64,000 bases of DNA from contig NZ_WFKL01000001.1 of NCBI RefSeq assembly GCF_009208105.1, positions 3,968,001-4,032,000 of the forward strand, given 5' to 3'. Each line of letters opens with the position of its first letter. Position 1 is the first letter of the stretch. Positions 41,691 to 50,747 of this stretch are shown here, piece after piece. A model generated the notes under the pieces. It had not been told where the DNA came from. It was given only the letters and a program-made list of their open reading frames with translations, and ran no database searches. Both the position numbers and the translations under genes were made by a program. Source of the stretch: Rouxiella sp. S1S-2 (GTDB lineage: Bacteria; Pseudomonadota; Gammaproteobacteria; Enterobacterales; Enterobacteriaceae).

Positions 41691-43361
41691 TCATTTTGAT
41701 GCCGGTGTCTGCACGTGGCACCAATTATGCTGTTCCACAATGCCGCCATTAGGCGAGGTATATCCCATGCAGCCTAATATACTGTCGAACAGTTTCTCAT
41801 GATAGGCCGGCGTCTTATTCTTCGCCATCAACTGCAATTGATCGAATGCCTGACGATTCTGACTGTTAGCCAGAAACTTGTCGGATGCCCACACCATAAT
41901 CGGCACACTTCTCTGCTCAATAGGGGCATGGTCACGCGGCGTACCGTGGAAGTGCATATTTTGAGAAATCGATTCGCCGTGATCGGAGGCATAGAACACA
42001 ATCGCATTTTTATTGCGCATCTGATCAAACACCTGCTCGAGGAAATAATCGGTATACAGCAACGAGTTGTCATAGGCGTTAATCATCTCATCCGTGGAGC
42101 AGGAATCGTCTATGCCCATGCATTCAGGCGTATAACGCGCGAAACTGCGCGGATAACGTTCAGAATAAAGATAATGCGAGCCCTTGGTATGCAAGATAAT
42201 CAAGTGCTTGCCCTTAGGATGATTGGCGATAGAGTCTTTCATCTCGTCTATCAGCAGCATGTCATCAACCGGCTTTCCTGCGTTGCGCTTCTCTGAGCCA
42301 ATACTTTCGCGAAGAGAATAGTCATCCGCGTTAGTTTTGTTATAGAACCAGGCCTCACTTTGCATTGAATAAAGGTCAGAGCTGAAGCCCTGCTTTTTCA
42401 ACACCGAGAAAACATTCATCTCTTTCAGCGTGCGCTCTGGATTATCCCTCGCGCCGCCCATGCGCACAAACATGCAGCGCAGTGAAAGCTTAGTCGAGGT
42501 ATCGCAAGAATAGCCCTGTAGAGCTGCAAGATTTTTCTCTTTATCGAGATTCGGCGTGTTGTCTCGCCCATAGCCATACAGACCCATATGGTCACGGCGG
42601 GCGCTTTCACCAATCACGAACACCACGTACAGGTCATTGACGTCTTTCGGCGGCACATAGGTGAAATGTTTGGCGGGGTCGAAAAGATTTTTGGTGTCTT
42701 CCGACTGGCTGTAGGAGCTGTAAATAAACAGGCCCAAAGCGGAAAGCCAGTTAGACGGCGAGTAGGTGCCCGCGACTACGCCGCCATAGCTTGCCATCAT
42801 GCGGTTACTGACGCGGTCATGGGCTTCCTGAGCATCGCCCATTAGCTTGAGCGGCAACCAGCAGGCCAGCCCGCTTACGGCAAGCAGCACCAGTTTAGCC
42901 AACAGCTTACGCCAGGTCGTTTCACGCAGCGCCGCGCCCGGCATCCTGCATCCCCAGAGTAAAATCAGCGGTATCAGGCTCCCCAACAGGGTCCACACAA
43001 TGAAATGTGTGCCGACGGACTCTTTCGAGAGATCCACCGAGTCAAACGCCAACGCCGAGGCCAGAATGCCGTAGCCGATATCTACATTGAATACGATCAT
43101 GTAGTAGCCGGCGGCGACAGAGGCGACCACCACCAGGCTCAGAAGAAGCCGATAGACTGTTTTACCGGTAAACGACACCAACGTGGTGAGGAAATAGACC
43201 AGCGCAAAGGCGGCCAGCATTTCAACCATCAGCGAGAGGGCGTTGTTGTAATGAAGTTGATTGTAGCGGCGGTAAAAAATCGGGATGTTAAGCAGTATTC
43301 CCAAATATAAAGCAATAAATAGTGAAATCTTCTGCTGTGACAGTTCTCGTAGTTTATACAT
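41691..43361 (-). CDS. eptB: Kdo2-lipid A phosphoethanolamine 7''-transferase EptB
   Basis: Inner-membrane enzyme adding phosphoethanolamine to the outer Kdo of lipopolysaccharide, alkaline-phosphatase/sulfatase fold. It has 556 residues (563 in E. coli), with about five N-terminal membrane segments up to residue 175 and the catalytic domain after 240. Seen: metal ligand E252 in VIGESARRDHMG, likely nucleophile T290 in SCDTSTKLSLRC, YASDHGES and HGTPRDHAP. The SLRCMFVR stretch and overall similarity favour EptB over EptA/EptC. First gene of a two-gene operon with the EEP protein. Confidence 0.9.
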   Translation of the reverse strand: MYKLRELSQQKISLFIALYLGILLNIPIFYRRYNQLHYNNALSLMVEMLAAFALVYFLTTLVSFTGKTVYRLLLSLVVVASVAAGYYMIVFNVDIGYGILASALAFDSVDLSKESVGTHFIVWTLLGSLIPLILLWGCRMPGAALRETTWRKLLAKLVLLAVSGLACWLPLKLMGDAQEAHDRVSNRMMASYGGVVAGTYSPSNWLSALGLFIYSSYSQSEDTKNLFDPAKHFTYVPPKDVNDLYVVFVIGESARRDHMGLYGYGRDNTPNLDKEKNLAALQGYSCDTSTKLSLRCMFVRMGGARDNPERTLKEMNVFSVLKKQGFSSDLYSMQSEAWFYNKTNADDYSLRESIGSEKRNAGKPVDDMLLIDEMKDSIANHPKGKHLIILHTKGSHYLYSERYPRSFARYTPECMGIDDSCSTDEMINAYDNSLLYTDYFLEQVFDQMRNKNAIVFYASDHGESISQNMHFHGTPRDHAPIEQRSVPIMVWASDKFLANSQNRQAFDQLQLMAKNKTPAYHEKLFDSILGCMGYTSPNGGIVEQHNWCHVQTPASK

Positions 43362-43635
43362 CAGTCGGTAAAAGCTCTTTCAAAGGTTCTGATTGCGTAT
43401 GCTGCGCGCCCGTGCCGGAGCCAACGACTCAAGTGAGTTCATTAAAGTGACTGCCGATAACACTATCAGACATTAAAAGTGCCGAAATCGTTTTAATTTC
43501 ATTTATTACAGAGGCTTAAATAATGTAACAATATTAACGATATCCTTATATTTCATGCCATTAAAAGAATAGTAAAAACTCATTTTTTACGCTTTATTGA
43601 TAATTTATTTAGGTTACAACGGCTCTCCCTCATGG

Positions 43636-45039
43636 TTAAGGGCCCGGAAAGACCAGCGTAAAGCGGATTTTTCCAGTCGGAAGTGTACGCACTGTGACGC
43701 TACCGTGATGCAGCGCCATAATCGCCTGCACAATCGACAAACCTAATCCGTTAGAACTTCCGCCCTCACTGCGCGAAGGATCGGCACGATAAAATCGGTC
43801 AAACAGTTTATCGATTTTATCCGCTGGGATCGCCGGTCCGGCATTGTCAACGTTCACCAGCGTGCGCTGAGTGTGATGCTCAACCGACACCTGAACCTCA
43901 CTGTCTTCATCACCATAGTTAATGGCATTAGCCACCAGATTGCTCAATGCGCGTTGGAAAAGCAGCGCATCGGCTAATACCACCCCCTCCCCTTTACAGC
44001 GCAGGCGAATACCGCGCTCTTCAGCCAGTCCCTCAAAATAGTCCACCACGCGCAAGGTTTCATTTTCTAACGACAGCGGGGCAATATTGAGCACAGAACG
44101 GGCATGGGAGGCGCGTGCAAGAAAAAGAATATTTTCTATCATGCGTGAAATACGCTCAAGCTCGCCCATATTATTCGCCAGCAGCGTTTCGTACTCTTCG
44201 GTGGTTCGAGTCTGATAAAGCGCAACCTGGCAGTGGCCCATCAGCGCCCCCACGGGGGTGCGAATTTCGTGTGCCAGGTCGGCCGAAAACTGGTTCAGCC
44301 GTTGATATCCTTCAGCAAGCCGGTCAAGCATGGCATTAAACGAGCGGATCAACTGCTGCAGCTCCAACGGCGCGCCCTGCTCGCTGAGCCGAGTAGCCAG
44401 ACTGGTGGGATGGATACCCGCCGCTTCCTGAGCCATTTTTTTCAACGGTCGCAGCCCGCGACGGATAACCATGTAACCCAATCCGGCGATCAGCACGTAG
44501 GCAAGCAACACGGAGGCGATAATTTCCCAGCGGAATGCCACCAACATATGGGTTTCACCGGTCATAAAATGCCCCGCCAAGATCTCTACCGTTTGACCAT
44601 TTTTCATGCGTACGTCGGCGGCGGCAAAACGCACAGGCGTATCATCATCGGCCTGAATATGATGAACGCTGTTTAAGGTTAAATCCTCACCCACGGGCAC
44701 GGCTGCCACGTTAGGCAGCGCGATGCGTGATGGATTAACGTTGATGATTGGCGCCTGACCCAACAGCCGGAACTGCAGAATATCGCGCTCGTTACCGAGC
44801 ATATTTTCAAAAAGTTCCGGGTTTTGGCTGAGCTGAGTCAACGGGAAATTATTGCCAAGCAATTGACGGAAGTACTGCACCCGTCCCGCCACCTGATAAT
44901 CTGCACGACGGATCATCTCTTTTTCAATCGCGTAATAAAGATAAAAACCCACGCTGCTCACCACTAGCGCGGCAATCAGAGCGAATAACAATGTCGCCCG
45001 CAGGGTCAATGAAAAAGAAGAACTGGCTGATTTACTCAT
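43636..45039 (-). CDS. Sensor histidine kinase, CusS/HprS-like
   Basis: Inner-membrane sensor of 467 residues. A membrane segment (about 10-32), a periplasmic sensor of about 140 residues and a second segment near 180-200 lead to HAMP, the phosphoacceptor motif [17 protein letters not shown]-box [11 protein letters not shown] and ATP-lid motifs DNAGPAIP and GLGLSIVQ. The layout matches heavy-metal sensor kinases (CusS, PcoS, HprS). The start at 45039 gives an 8-base overlap with the response regulator (ATGAGTAA); an ATG at 45060 is possible. The signal is unknown; copper or oxidants such as HOCl/H2O2 fit the family. Confidence 0.9.
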   Translation of the reverse strand: MSKSASSSFSLTLRATLLFALIAALVVSSVGFYLYYAIEKEMIRRADYQVAGRVQYFRQLLGNNFPLTQLSQNPELFENMLGNERDILQFRLLGQAPIINVNPSRIALPNVAAVPVGEDLTLNSVHHIQADDDTPVRFAAADVRMKNGQTVEILAGHFMTGETHMLVAFRWEIIASVLLAYVLIAGLGYMVIRRGLRPLKKMAQEAAGIHPTSLATRLSEQGAPLELQQLIRSFNAMLDRLAEGYQRLNQFSADLAHEIRTPVGALMGHCQVALYQTRTTEEYETLLANNMGELERISRMIENILFLARASHARSVLNIAPLSLENETLRVVDYFEGLAEERGIRLRCKGEGVVLADALLFQRALSNLVANAINYGDEDSEVQVSVEHHTQRTLVNVDNAGPAIPADKIDKLFDRFYRADPSRSEGGSSNGLGLSIVQAIMALHHGSVTVRTLPTGKIRFTLVFPGP

Positions 45040-45709
45040 AATCTCGCACTTCGCAGACATAGCCGATACCGCGCACGGTATGGATAAGTTTTACATCATA
45101 GGGACGGTCGATTTTACTGCGCAGGCGCTTTACCGCCACATCTACCACGTTGGTATCACTGTCGAAGTTCATGTCCCACACCTGCGAGGCTATCATGGTG
45201 CGCGACAGCACCTCACCCTCACGGCGCATCAGCAAGTGGAGCAGCATAAACTCTTTGTTGGTCAGCGGGATAACCGTTTCCTGACGTGTCACTCTGCGCC
45301 TTAAGACGTCGATGTGCAGGTCGGCCAGAGAATAGGTATCGGACTCGCGCACCGTGCCGCGACGCAGTAAAGTCCGCACTCGAAGCATTAGTTCTGTGAA
45401 TGAAAAAGGTTTGATGAGGTAGTCATCTGCGCCCAACTCCAGCCCGTGAATGCGGTCCTGAACCTCATCTCTGGCGGTTAAAAACAGCACCGGCACGTCA
45501 CTCTTTTTACGCAGCACTTCCATCACCTGCCAGCCGTTGAGACCCGGCAGCATCACGTCGAGAATAATGGCATCAAAGCTGTCTTCCAGCGCAAGAAAAA
45601 GGCCGTCAGCGCCGTTACGTGCCAAATCGACACGATAGCCAGCCTCGCCAAGACCTTTTTTAAGGTAGTCGCCAGTGCTGACATCATCTTCAATAACCAG
45701 TATCCGCAT
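45032..45709 (-). CDS. Response regulator, CusR/HprR-like (OmpR family)
   Basis: 225 residues from the ATG at 45709, which has GAGG five bases upstream and begins MRILVIEDD; an ATG at 45742 lacks a site. Receiver domain with acidic pocket EDD near 7-9, phosphorylation site D51 in ILDVMLPG and K101 in LIKPFSF, then a winged-helix domain with [21 protein letters not shown] and [12 protein letters not shown]. First gene of the pair with the kinase and divergent from the DUF5666-cytochrome-molybdoenzyme operon. Its box is probably the palindrome at 45767-45788. Confidence 0.93.
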   Translation of the reverse strand: MRILVIEDDVSTGDYLKKGLGEAGYRVDLARNGADGLFLALEDSFDAIILDVMLPGLNGWQVMEVLRKKSDVPVLFLTARDEVQDRIHGLELGADDYLIKPFSFTELMLRVRTLLRRGTVRESDTYSLADLHIDVLRRRVTRQETVIPLTNKEFMLLHLLMRREGEVLSRTMIASQVWDMNFDSDTNVVDVAVKRLRSKIDRPYDVKLIHTVRGIGYVCEVRDYE

Positions 45710-45766
45710 TCGTGCCTCGTTGACCCCGCTGTTCTGCATCAAGTCTATCAGTTCTGCCAGAAACCT

Positions 45767-45799
45767 TTGATGACAATATTGTCATCAACCTGTCATCAA
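45767..45799. promoter_or_regulatory. CusR/HprR-type box in the divergent region
   Basis: A perfect 22-bp palindrome at 45767-45788 with core TGACAATATTGTCA matches the TGACAA-N2-TTGTCA core I recall for E. coli CusR/HprR sites. A third half-site GTCATCAA at 45792-45799 repeats the right arm (45781-45788) exactly 11 bp on. It lies 58 bases before the regulator and 152 before the DUF5666 gene, so it could control both directions. Confidence 0.75.
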
Positions 45800-45835
45800 T
45801 GAGTCCCTGTTTATCGTCCACTCTGACTATCATTA

Positions 45836-45852
45836 GTAAACGAACTGTTTAC
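45836..45852 (+). promoter_or_regulatory. Inverted repeat before the DUF5666 gene
   Basis: GTAAAC-GAACT-GTTTAC, about 100 bases before the start codon. The bound factor is unknown; it could be a second control site or a chance dyad. Confidence 0.3.
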
Positions 45853-45950
45853 CAAGTTGCTGATTTTTTAATGACGCATTACCCATCCACTCCTGAGTGA
45901 GTGGTACCGACTTCCTATCTATTTCTCATACGAATAATTTGGAGAGTATT

Positions 45951-46571
45951 ATGATTAAGTCCTCACGCCTTGCCGGTCTGCTTCTTTCTTCACTGCTGAT
46001 GACCAGCGGTGCTTTCGCAGCCGACGCCAGCCATACCATTAAACCGACGCGCGGCACTATTGACTCCGTTACGCCAACCTCTATCGTGATGACCACCCGT
46101 CAGGGCGAAAAACTGGACGTCAAACTGACCGACCAGACCAAAATTACTCAGGTCACCGAAGGCAAAATGTCTGATATTCAGGCCGACAGCTTTATCGGTA
46201 CTGCGGCGGTTCCACAGGCTAACGGCACGCTGAAAGCGCTGGAGGTTCACGTATTCGCACCAAGCCTGCGCGGCAGTGGTGAAGGCTTCAACCCGTTTGA
46301 ATCTGCCGACGGCAAAATCAATACCATGACCAACGGCACCGTTGGCAAGCTGGTTAACAGCAATGGCCGCACCCTGACCGTGAAGTATCAGAACGGCGAA
46401 AAAACCGTTGTTGTACCTGACAACGTGCCGGTTGTTCTGCTGGCACCGGGCGATCGCAGCCTGCTGAAAGCAGGCGCGCACATTGTCTTGTTCCCAGTTA
46501 AAGATGCGCAGGGCGCACTGGCTGCTCGCGGCATCGCGGCAGGTAAAGACGGCGTTACCCCGCCGATGTAA
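45951..46571 (+). CDS. Secreted DUF5666-like protein
   Basis: 206 residues with a signal peptide (residues 1-23, ending AFA). The mature part has two beta-rich modules with similar phrasing (RGTIDSVTPTSIVMTTRQG and GTVGKLVNSNGRTLTVKYQN), like DUF5666 repeats, and is predicted periplasmic. The Cys-free sequence shows no metal motif. GGAGAG precedes the ATG. First gene of an operon with cytochrome b561 and a molybdoenzyme, so it may be an accessory or binding partner. Function unknown. Confidence 0.75.
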   Translation: MIKSSRLAGLLLSSLLMTSGAFAADASHTIKPTRGTIDSVTPTSIVMTTRQGEKLDVKLTDQTKITQVTEGKMSDIQADSFIGTAAVPQANGTLKALEVHVFAPSLRGSGEGFNPFESADGKINTMTNGTVGKLVNSNGRTLTVKYQNGEKTVVVPDNVPVVLLAPGDRSLLKAGAHIVLFPVKDAQGALAARGIAAGKDGVTPPM

Positions 46572-46658
46572 TTGTGCTTTAAATCAGCTTCAGTCCGCCA
46601 AATTCTGTGTCTGCGCTTCTCTGGCGGACTGGAGCTGACCTCCCCCAAGGACCTTCTG

Positions 46659-47285
46659 ATGCGTAAAAAAAGAATCCATCCCTGGCCGGTGAGACTCTGC
46701 CATTGGGTAAACCTGCTGGTGATGATAGGCATGGTGATGAGCGGTTGGGGTATTTACAACGCTGACCCCCTTTTCAATTTTACTTTCCCGCAAAGCGCCA
46801 CGCTCGGTGGCTGGCTGGGTGGCAACATTGGCTGGCATCTGGCGGTAATGTGGGTTTTAGCCGCCAATGGACTGTTCTACGTACTGTGGGGACTGCTCAG
46901 CGGTCATTTCCGGCAGCGTTTTTTTCCGTTTACTGCTACCTCGGTTTGGCACGATTTTATCAGCGCTCTGCGTTTTCGCCTGCCCCATAAATCCACCCAA
47001 TATAATGCCGTGCAAAAACTGATGTATGTCGGCGTGCTACTGCTCGGATTATTGCTGGTGCTGTCGGGTTTATCCATCTGGAAACCGGTGCAGTTCAGCG
47101 GGCTGGTGTATTTAATGGGCGGGTTTACGATTGCCCGTTATGTTCATTTTTTTGCTATGAGCGGCATCATGCTGTTCGTAGTGGTACACGTCGTTATGGT
47201 CGCGCTGGTGCCAAAAACATTACCCAGCATGATTACCGGTGGTAACGCGGTGATTAAAAATTCAGGAGAGAGCGCCGATGAGTAA
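46659..47285 (+). CDS. Cytochrome b561 family membrane protein
   Basis: 208 residues, four or five membrane segments, Ni/Fe-hydrogenase-type b561 fold. Candidate haem ligands are H15 (LCHW), H60 (GWH), H163 (RYVHFF) and H177 (VVVHVVM). AAGGA lies 7 bases before the ATG at 46659; the open frame upstream is not conserved in style. The gene overlaps the next by 8 bases. It probably passes quinol electrons to the periplasmic molybdoenzyme encoded next, a role played by MsrQ for MsrP in E. coli. Confidence 0.85.
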   Translation: MRKKRIHPWPVRLCHWVNLLVMIGMVMSGWGIYNADPLFNFTFPQSATLGGWLGGNIGWHLAVMWVLAANGLFYVLWGLLSGHFRQRFFPFTATSVWHDFISALRFRLPHKSTQYNAVQKLMYVGVLLLGLLLVLSGLSIWKPVQFSGLVYLMGGFTIARYVHFFAMSGIMLFVVVHVVMVALVPKTLPSMITGGNAVIKNSGESADE

Positions 47286-48042
47286 TGAAAAAAAGCGGCC
47301 AAAAATTATTCTCGAAGCTGACCAACGCAAAAAACTGGTGAATATCGAGCGCCGACTGATGATCAAATCTGGTCTCACACTGGGCGCAGTTTCGATGCTC
47401 ACGGGCTGTAACATGCAGGACGGTGATGAAGTTGATAAGGTGCTGTGGGCGATGTCTCGCTGGAATGACAGAGTGCAGAGCTGGTTGTTCAGCGGTCAGA
47501 AGTTAGCACAAACTTACTCGGCAGATCAGATAACCAAGCCCTTTCGATTTAACGCTTTCTATCCTGAGTATAACGTCCCAGAAATTGACATTCCCAACTA
47601 TCGCCTTGAGGTATCAGGAAAAGTTGAGAAAAAAGCGTCGTGGACGCTGGAGCAATTAAAGCAGTTACCGCAAAGCAGTCAGATAACGCGGCTTATTTGT
47701 ATTGAAGGCTGGAGCGCCATTGGTCAGTGGAGCGGCGTGCCGCTAAAAACCTTTTTGCAGCACGTAGGGGCCGACTTGAACTGCAAATACGTCGGTTTCA
47801 AGTGCGACGATCGCTACTATTCCAGCATTGATATGGCAACCGCACTGCATCCGCAGACCATTCTGGCCTTAGACTTTGGCGGAGAACCGCTGCCACCTGA
47901 TTTTGGCTATCCGCTGCGCCTAAGAATGCCGACCAAGCTTGGCTTCAAAAATGCCAAACATATTGGGGGCATTTTCGTCACTGATACTTACCCGGGCGGG
48001 TATTGGGAAGATCAGGGTTATAACTGGTACAGCGGCATCTAG
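47278..48042 (+). CDS. Sulfite-oxidase-family molybdopterin oxidoreductase (lipoprotein-like)
   Basis: 254 residues with an oxidoreductase molybdopterin-binding domain from about residue 95. C141 in TRLICIEGW corresponds to the Cys ligand of molybdenum in YedY/MsrP and sulfite oxidase (RMRCVEAW in MsrP, from memory). The N-terminus combines a twin-arginine pattern (ERRLMIK, residues 24-30) and a lipobox-like LTGC with C44, suggesting Tat export and lipid anchoring. It is shorter than MsrP (334 residues) and lacks most of its C-terminal part. Overlap with the cytochrome b gene implies a working pair. Substrate unknown; methionine sulfoxide or another S/N-oxide is plausible. Confidence 0.83.
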   Translation: MSNEKKRPKIILEADQRKKLVNIERRLMIKSGLTLGAVSMLTGCNMQDGDEVDKVLWAMSRWNDRVQSWLFSGQKLAQTYSADQITKPFRFNAFYPEYNVPEIDIPNYRLEVSGKVEKKASWTLEQLKQLPQSSQITRLICIEGWSAIGQWSGVPLKTFLQHVGADLNCKYVGFKCDDRYYSSIDMATALHPQTILALDFGGEPLPPDFGYPLRLRMPTKLGFKNAKHIGGIFVTDTYPGGYWEDQGYNWYSGI

Positions 48043-48061
48043 ACGAGAATGATACAAAAAG

Positions 48062-48090
48062 AAAAACCGCCCCGAGAGGCGGTTTTTTTT
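48062..48090. terminator. Bidirectional terminator between the molybdoenzyme gene and ompX
   Basis: AAAAACCGCC (48062-48071) pairs with GGCGGTTTTT (48078-48087), loop CCGAGA, with eight T residues to 48090 and A residues on the left; it serves both convergent transcripts. Confidence 0.9.
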
Positions 48091-48142
48091 CGAAGTATCG
48101 TTGCCTGTTGCAATTAAGCGCCAGGCAACCACATTTCGGTAA

Positions 48143-48673
48143 TTAGAAGCGGTAACCCACGCCTGCGATCCAAGTGCCAACGTCAACACTGCGGATACGG
48201 CTTTGCTCGTAAGAAACGTCCAGAGCAACGTTCTCGATTGGGTTGAACTGCAGACCTGCACCGTAAGAGAAACCAACGTCGCTGGTGTCAGACTTTTGAC
48301 GCAGAACGGTAGAGTCTGGGTTTTCGGTGCTGCTGAATTTGCCGTAACCGATACCCACAACGCCGTACACGCTTGCCCAATCGTTCAGACGGTAAGCTGG
48401 ACCTGCGGTGATGCCGTAGTACTGACCTTTCTGGTAAGAATTGTCAGTCAAAGAGTGATCTTTCTCGATGTAAGTGAAAGATCCGATAACGCCCAGTGGG
48501 TTGTTATCTTGCTCGTAACGGTATTTCAAGTTGAAACCGGTCGCTTTGTTCACTACGCCTTGAGCGTCGCCCTGCGCGTAACCCGCAGTAACGGTGCTGG
48601 TGTCAGCGAATGCACTTGAAGTACCTAAAGCTACTACGCAAGCTAATGCGGAAAGACATGCAATTTTTTTCAT
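48143..48673 (-). CDS. ompX: Outer membrane protein OmpX
   Basis: Eight-stranded outer-membrane beta-barrel of the Ail/Lom family. It has 176 residues (171 in E. coli). The start at 48673 follows GAGGTGG and begins MKKIACLSALACVVALG; the frame is open to 48766 but upstream codons are untranslated leader. Signal peptide to about residue 23 (AFA), then DTSTVTAGYAQGDAQG and alternating strands, ending in the barrel signature GVGYRF with C-terminal Phe. Next to rhtA, as in E. coli. Confidence 0.95.
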   Translation of the reverse strand: MKKIACLSALACVVALGTSSAFADTSTVTAGYAQGDAQGVVNKATGFNLKYRYEQDNNPLGVIGSFTYIEKDHSLTDNSYQKGQYYGITAGPAYRLNDWASVYGVVGIGYGKFSSTENPDSTVLRQKSDTSDVGFSYGAGLQFNPIENVALDVSYEQSRIRSVDVGTWIAGVGYRF

Positions 48674-49050
48674 AACCACCTCAAAAAAGGGAACCAAATT
48701 AACCTTCACCATTAAAATATAACAAATAGCAGTGTGAAACTCTGCCTTAATTAAGATGTCCAACACACCCTATGGTGTAACAAAAAGTTTCCAACATAAC
48801 GTATCACACTAATTTAAAACAGTTTTATTGCTGAAATACTATAAGATAAACTTATTGAACTTTTTCATATTAGCGGAATATTCCTAATCTCCTGACCAAA
48901 TAAGCAGCGGTTTTTGCAGTAATTTCTCACTTACAGGTCATTGAGGAGAAAGTTTTTTTGCTTTTTATCCGCACGAATCCACTAATGATTGCAGCTTCTC
49001 AGTACAATGAACGCGATTTACCCAACCTTTACACTCGCAGACATTAAAGT
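48674..49050. other. ompX-rhtA divergent intergenic region
   Basis: 377 AT-rich bases that must hold the ompX promoter and leader and the rhtA promoter. I see no RNA gene or convincing operator. Confidence 0.5.
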
Positions 49051-50010
49051 ATGGATACAGAGTCCTTGAAAAATCACGCCTCCAAACAGAATTCTCAAGC
49101 ATCAATGGAAGGTTCGCTGCCCATGCATGCCAAAGTGCACAACCCGCTTATCGCCGTCGCCATGCTACTGATAGCCATGCTCTCGCTGCAGGGTGGCGCA
49201 GCGTTGGCCAAATCCTTGTTCCCCATTGTAGGCTCACAAGGCGTTACGGCGCTGCGCCTGGGAATGGGTTCACTGATTTTACTGCTCTACTTCAGACCTT
49301 GGCGCCTAAAGATGCGCGGCGGCAATCTGCGCTCGCTGCTGATTTATGGCCTCGCGCTCGGATGTATGAATTATACCTTCTATCTGGCGATTCGCACGGT
49401 GCCTCTCGGCATTGCGGTAGCGCTGGAGTTTACCGGTCCGCTGGCAGTCGCCATGTTCTCGTCGCGACGTCCGATTGATTTTGTCTGGGTACTGCTGGCG
49501 GTGATTGGGCTGTGGTTCCTTTTGCCTATCGGGCACAGCGTTTCTGGTATCGACCCTACCGGTGCCTGTTTTGCCTTGATAGCAGGCGCTTGCTGGGCGG
49601 TATACATCCTCGCAGGACAGCGCGCTGGCAGCAGCTACGGGCCTGGCACGGCGGCGTTGGGCTCAACCATTGGCGCACTGATATTTTGTCCCATCGGCAT
49701 TGCACAGGCGCAAAGCGGGCTATTTAGCTTGGATATTTTGCCAATAGGTCTCGGAATTGCCCTGCTCAGCTCCGCAGTGCCTTATTCGCTTGAGATGATG
49801 GCGTTAACGCGACTACCGGCTAAAACCTTTGGCACGTTGATGAGCATGGAACCTGCGATGGCGGCCTTTTCGGGGATTCTATTTCTCAACGAGTTGCTTA
49901 CACCTATGCAGTGGCTGGCGCTTATTGCCATTATCGCTGCCTCGGCGGGATCGACATTAACGGTGCAAAGACGCTCGAAAATCCAAGCAATCAAGGTCGA
50001 TCCGCAATAA
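49051..50010 (+). CDS. rhtA: Threonine/homoserine exporter RhtA
   Basis: EamA/DMT family exporter of threonine and homoserine with ten membrane segments. It has 319 residues; E. coli RhtA has 295 and its conserved part begins near residue 32 here (NPLIAVAMLLIAM). A start at the ATG at 49105 would give 301 residues, but neither ATG has a good ribosome site. Motifs LQGGAALAKSLFP and FTGPLAVAMFSSRRPIDFVWV match E. coli closely. An AT-only 12-bp hairpin (50010-50037) follows the stop. Confidence 0.93.
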   Translation: MDTESLKNHASKQNSQASMEGSLPMHAKVHNPLIAVAMLLIAMLSLQGGAALAKSLFPIVGSQGVTALRLGMGSLILLLYFRPWRLKMRGGNLRSLLIYGLALGCMNYTFYLAIRTVPLGIAVALEFTGPLAVAMFSSRRPIDFVWVLLAVIGLWFLLPIGHSVSGIDPTGACFALIAGACWAVYILAGQRAGSSYGPGTAALGSTIGALIFCPIGIAQAQSGLFSLDILPIGLGIALLSSAVPYSLEMMALTRLPAKTFGTLMSMEPAMAAFSGILFLNELLTPMQWLALIAIIAASAGSTLTVQRRSKIQAIKVDPQ

Positions 50011-50089
50011 TTTTTAAGAAATTATTTTCTTAAAAATCAAAAAAATAAGTTAATTAAAGAAAATAAAATGCATTTTGTCTGATTTCTTT

Positions 50090-50117
50090 GCATCCAAAGC
50101 GCGCCGTGGGTCGTATG
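50090..50117 (+). promoter_or_regulatory. Possible ECF-type promoter of the fasciclin gene
   Basis: GCATCC (50090-50095), 16 bases, then CGTATG (50112-50117), about 49 bases before the ATG. The spacing suits an ECF sigma factor and the -35 resembles the CCATCC I recall for mycobacterial SigK. Assigned to the sigma factor at 50.8 kb by hypothesis only. Confidence 0.35.
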
Positions 50118-50165
50118 TACTAATGTTAGGCAACATTAAAACACTCAACCTCAAAGGATTACATC

Positions 50166-50729
50166 ATGAAAACATTTATCCGTACCGCTCTGTGCGTTTC
50201 AGTTTTGTTCAGCACCGCGTCAATGGCTGCAATGATGTCAGATAACACCACGATGGTCGGCGGCGCTGCGATGTACCCGTCAAAAAATATTGTTGAGAAT
50301 GCCGTTAATTCAAAAGATCACACTACACTGGTTGCTGCTGTTAAGGCCGCGGGTCTGGTCGATACGCTGGAAAGCAAAGGTCCTTTCACCGTGTTTGCAC
50401 CGACTGATGCCGCTTTCGCCAAACTGCCAGCGGGCACCGTTGAAAAACTGGTTAAGCCTGAAAATAAAGCTACGCTGACCAGCATTCTGACTTACCACGT
50501 AGTAGCCGGTAAGTATGAAATGAAAGACCTCGAAAAACTGCTGAAAAAAGGCGGTGGCCACGCAGAGCTGAAAACCGTTAACGGTCAGGCGCTGTGGTTG
50601 ATTAGCAACGGTCCGCACAACATTCAGTTGAAAGATGCCAAAGGCGACGTTGCCAACATCAGTACTTATGATGTGATTCAGAAAAATGGCGTAATCGACG
50701 TTATCGACACCGTTCTTATGCCTAAATAA
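50166..50729 (+). CDS. Secreted fasciclin (FAS1)-domain protein
   Basis: 187 residues: signal peptide about 1-22 (SMA-AM), then one FAS1 domain from about residue 38 to the end, with the H1 box FTVFAPTDAAFAKLP (74-88), LTYHVVAGKY and the closing H2 box NGVIDVIDTVLMPK. FAS1 proteins are extracellular adhesion or surface proteins. AAGGA precedes the ATG. It lies upstream of an ECF sigma/anti-sigma pair in the same direction, as with MPT70/MPT83 near SigK/RskA in Mycobacterium. Role here unknown. Confidence 0.9.
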   Translation: MKTFIRTALCVSVLFSTASMAAMMSDNTTMVGGAAMYPSKNIVENAVNSKDHTTLVAAVKAAGLVDTLESKGPFTVFAPTDAAFAKLPAGTVEKLVKPENKATLTSILTYHVVAGKYEMKDLEKLLKKGGGHAELKTVNGQALWLISNGPHNIQLKDAKGDVANISTYDVIQKNGVIDVIDTVLMPK

Positions 50730-50747
50730 ATACCGTCTCCTATAATA

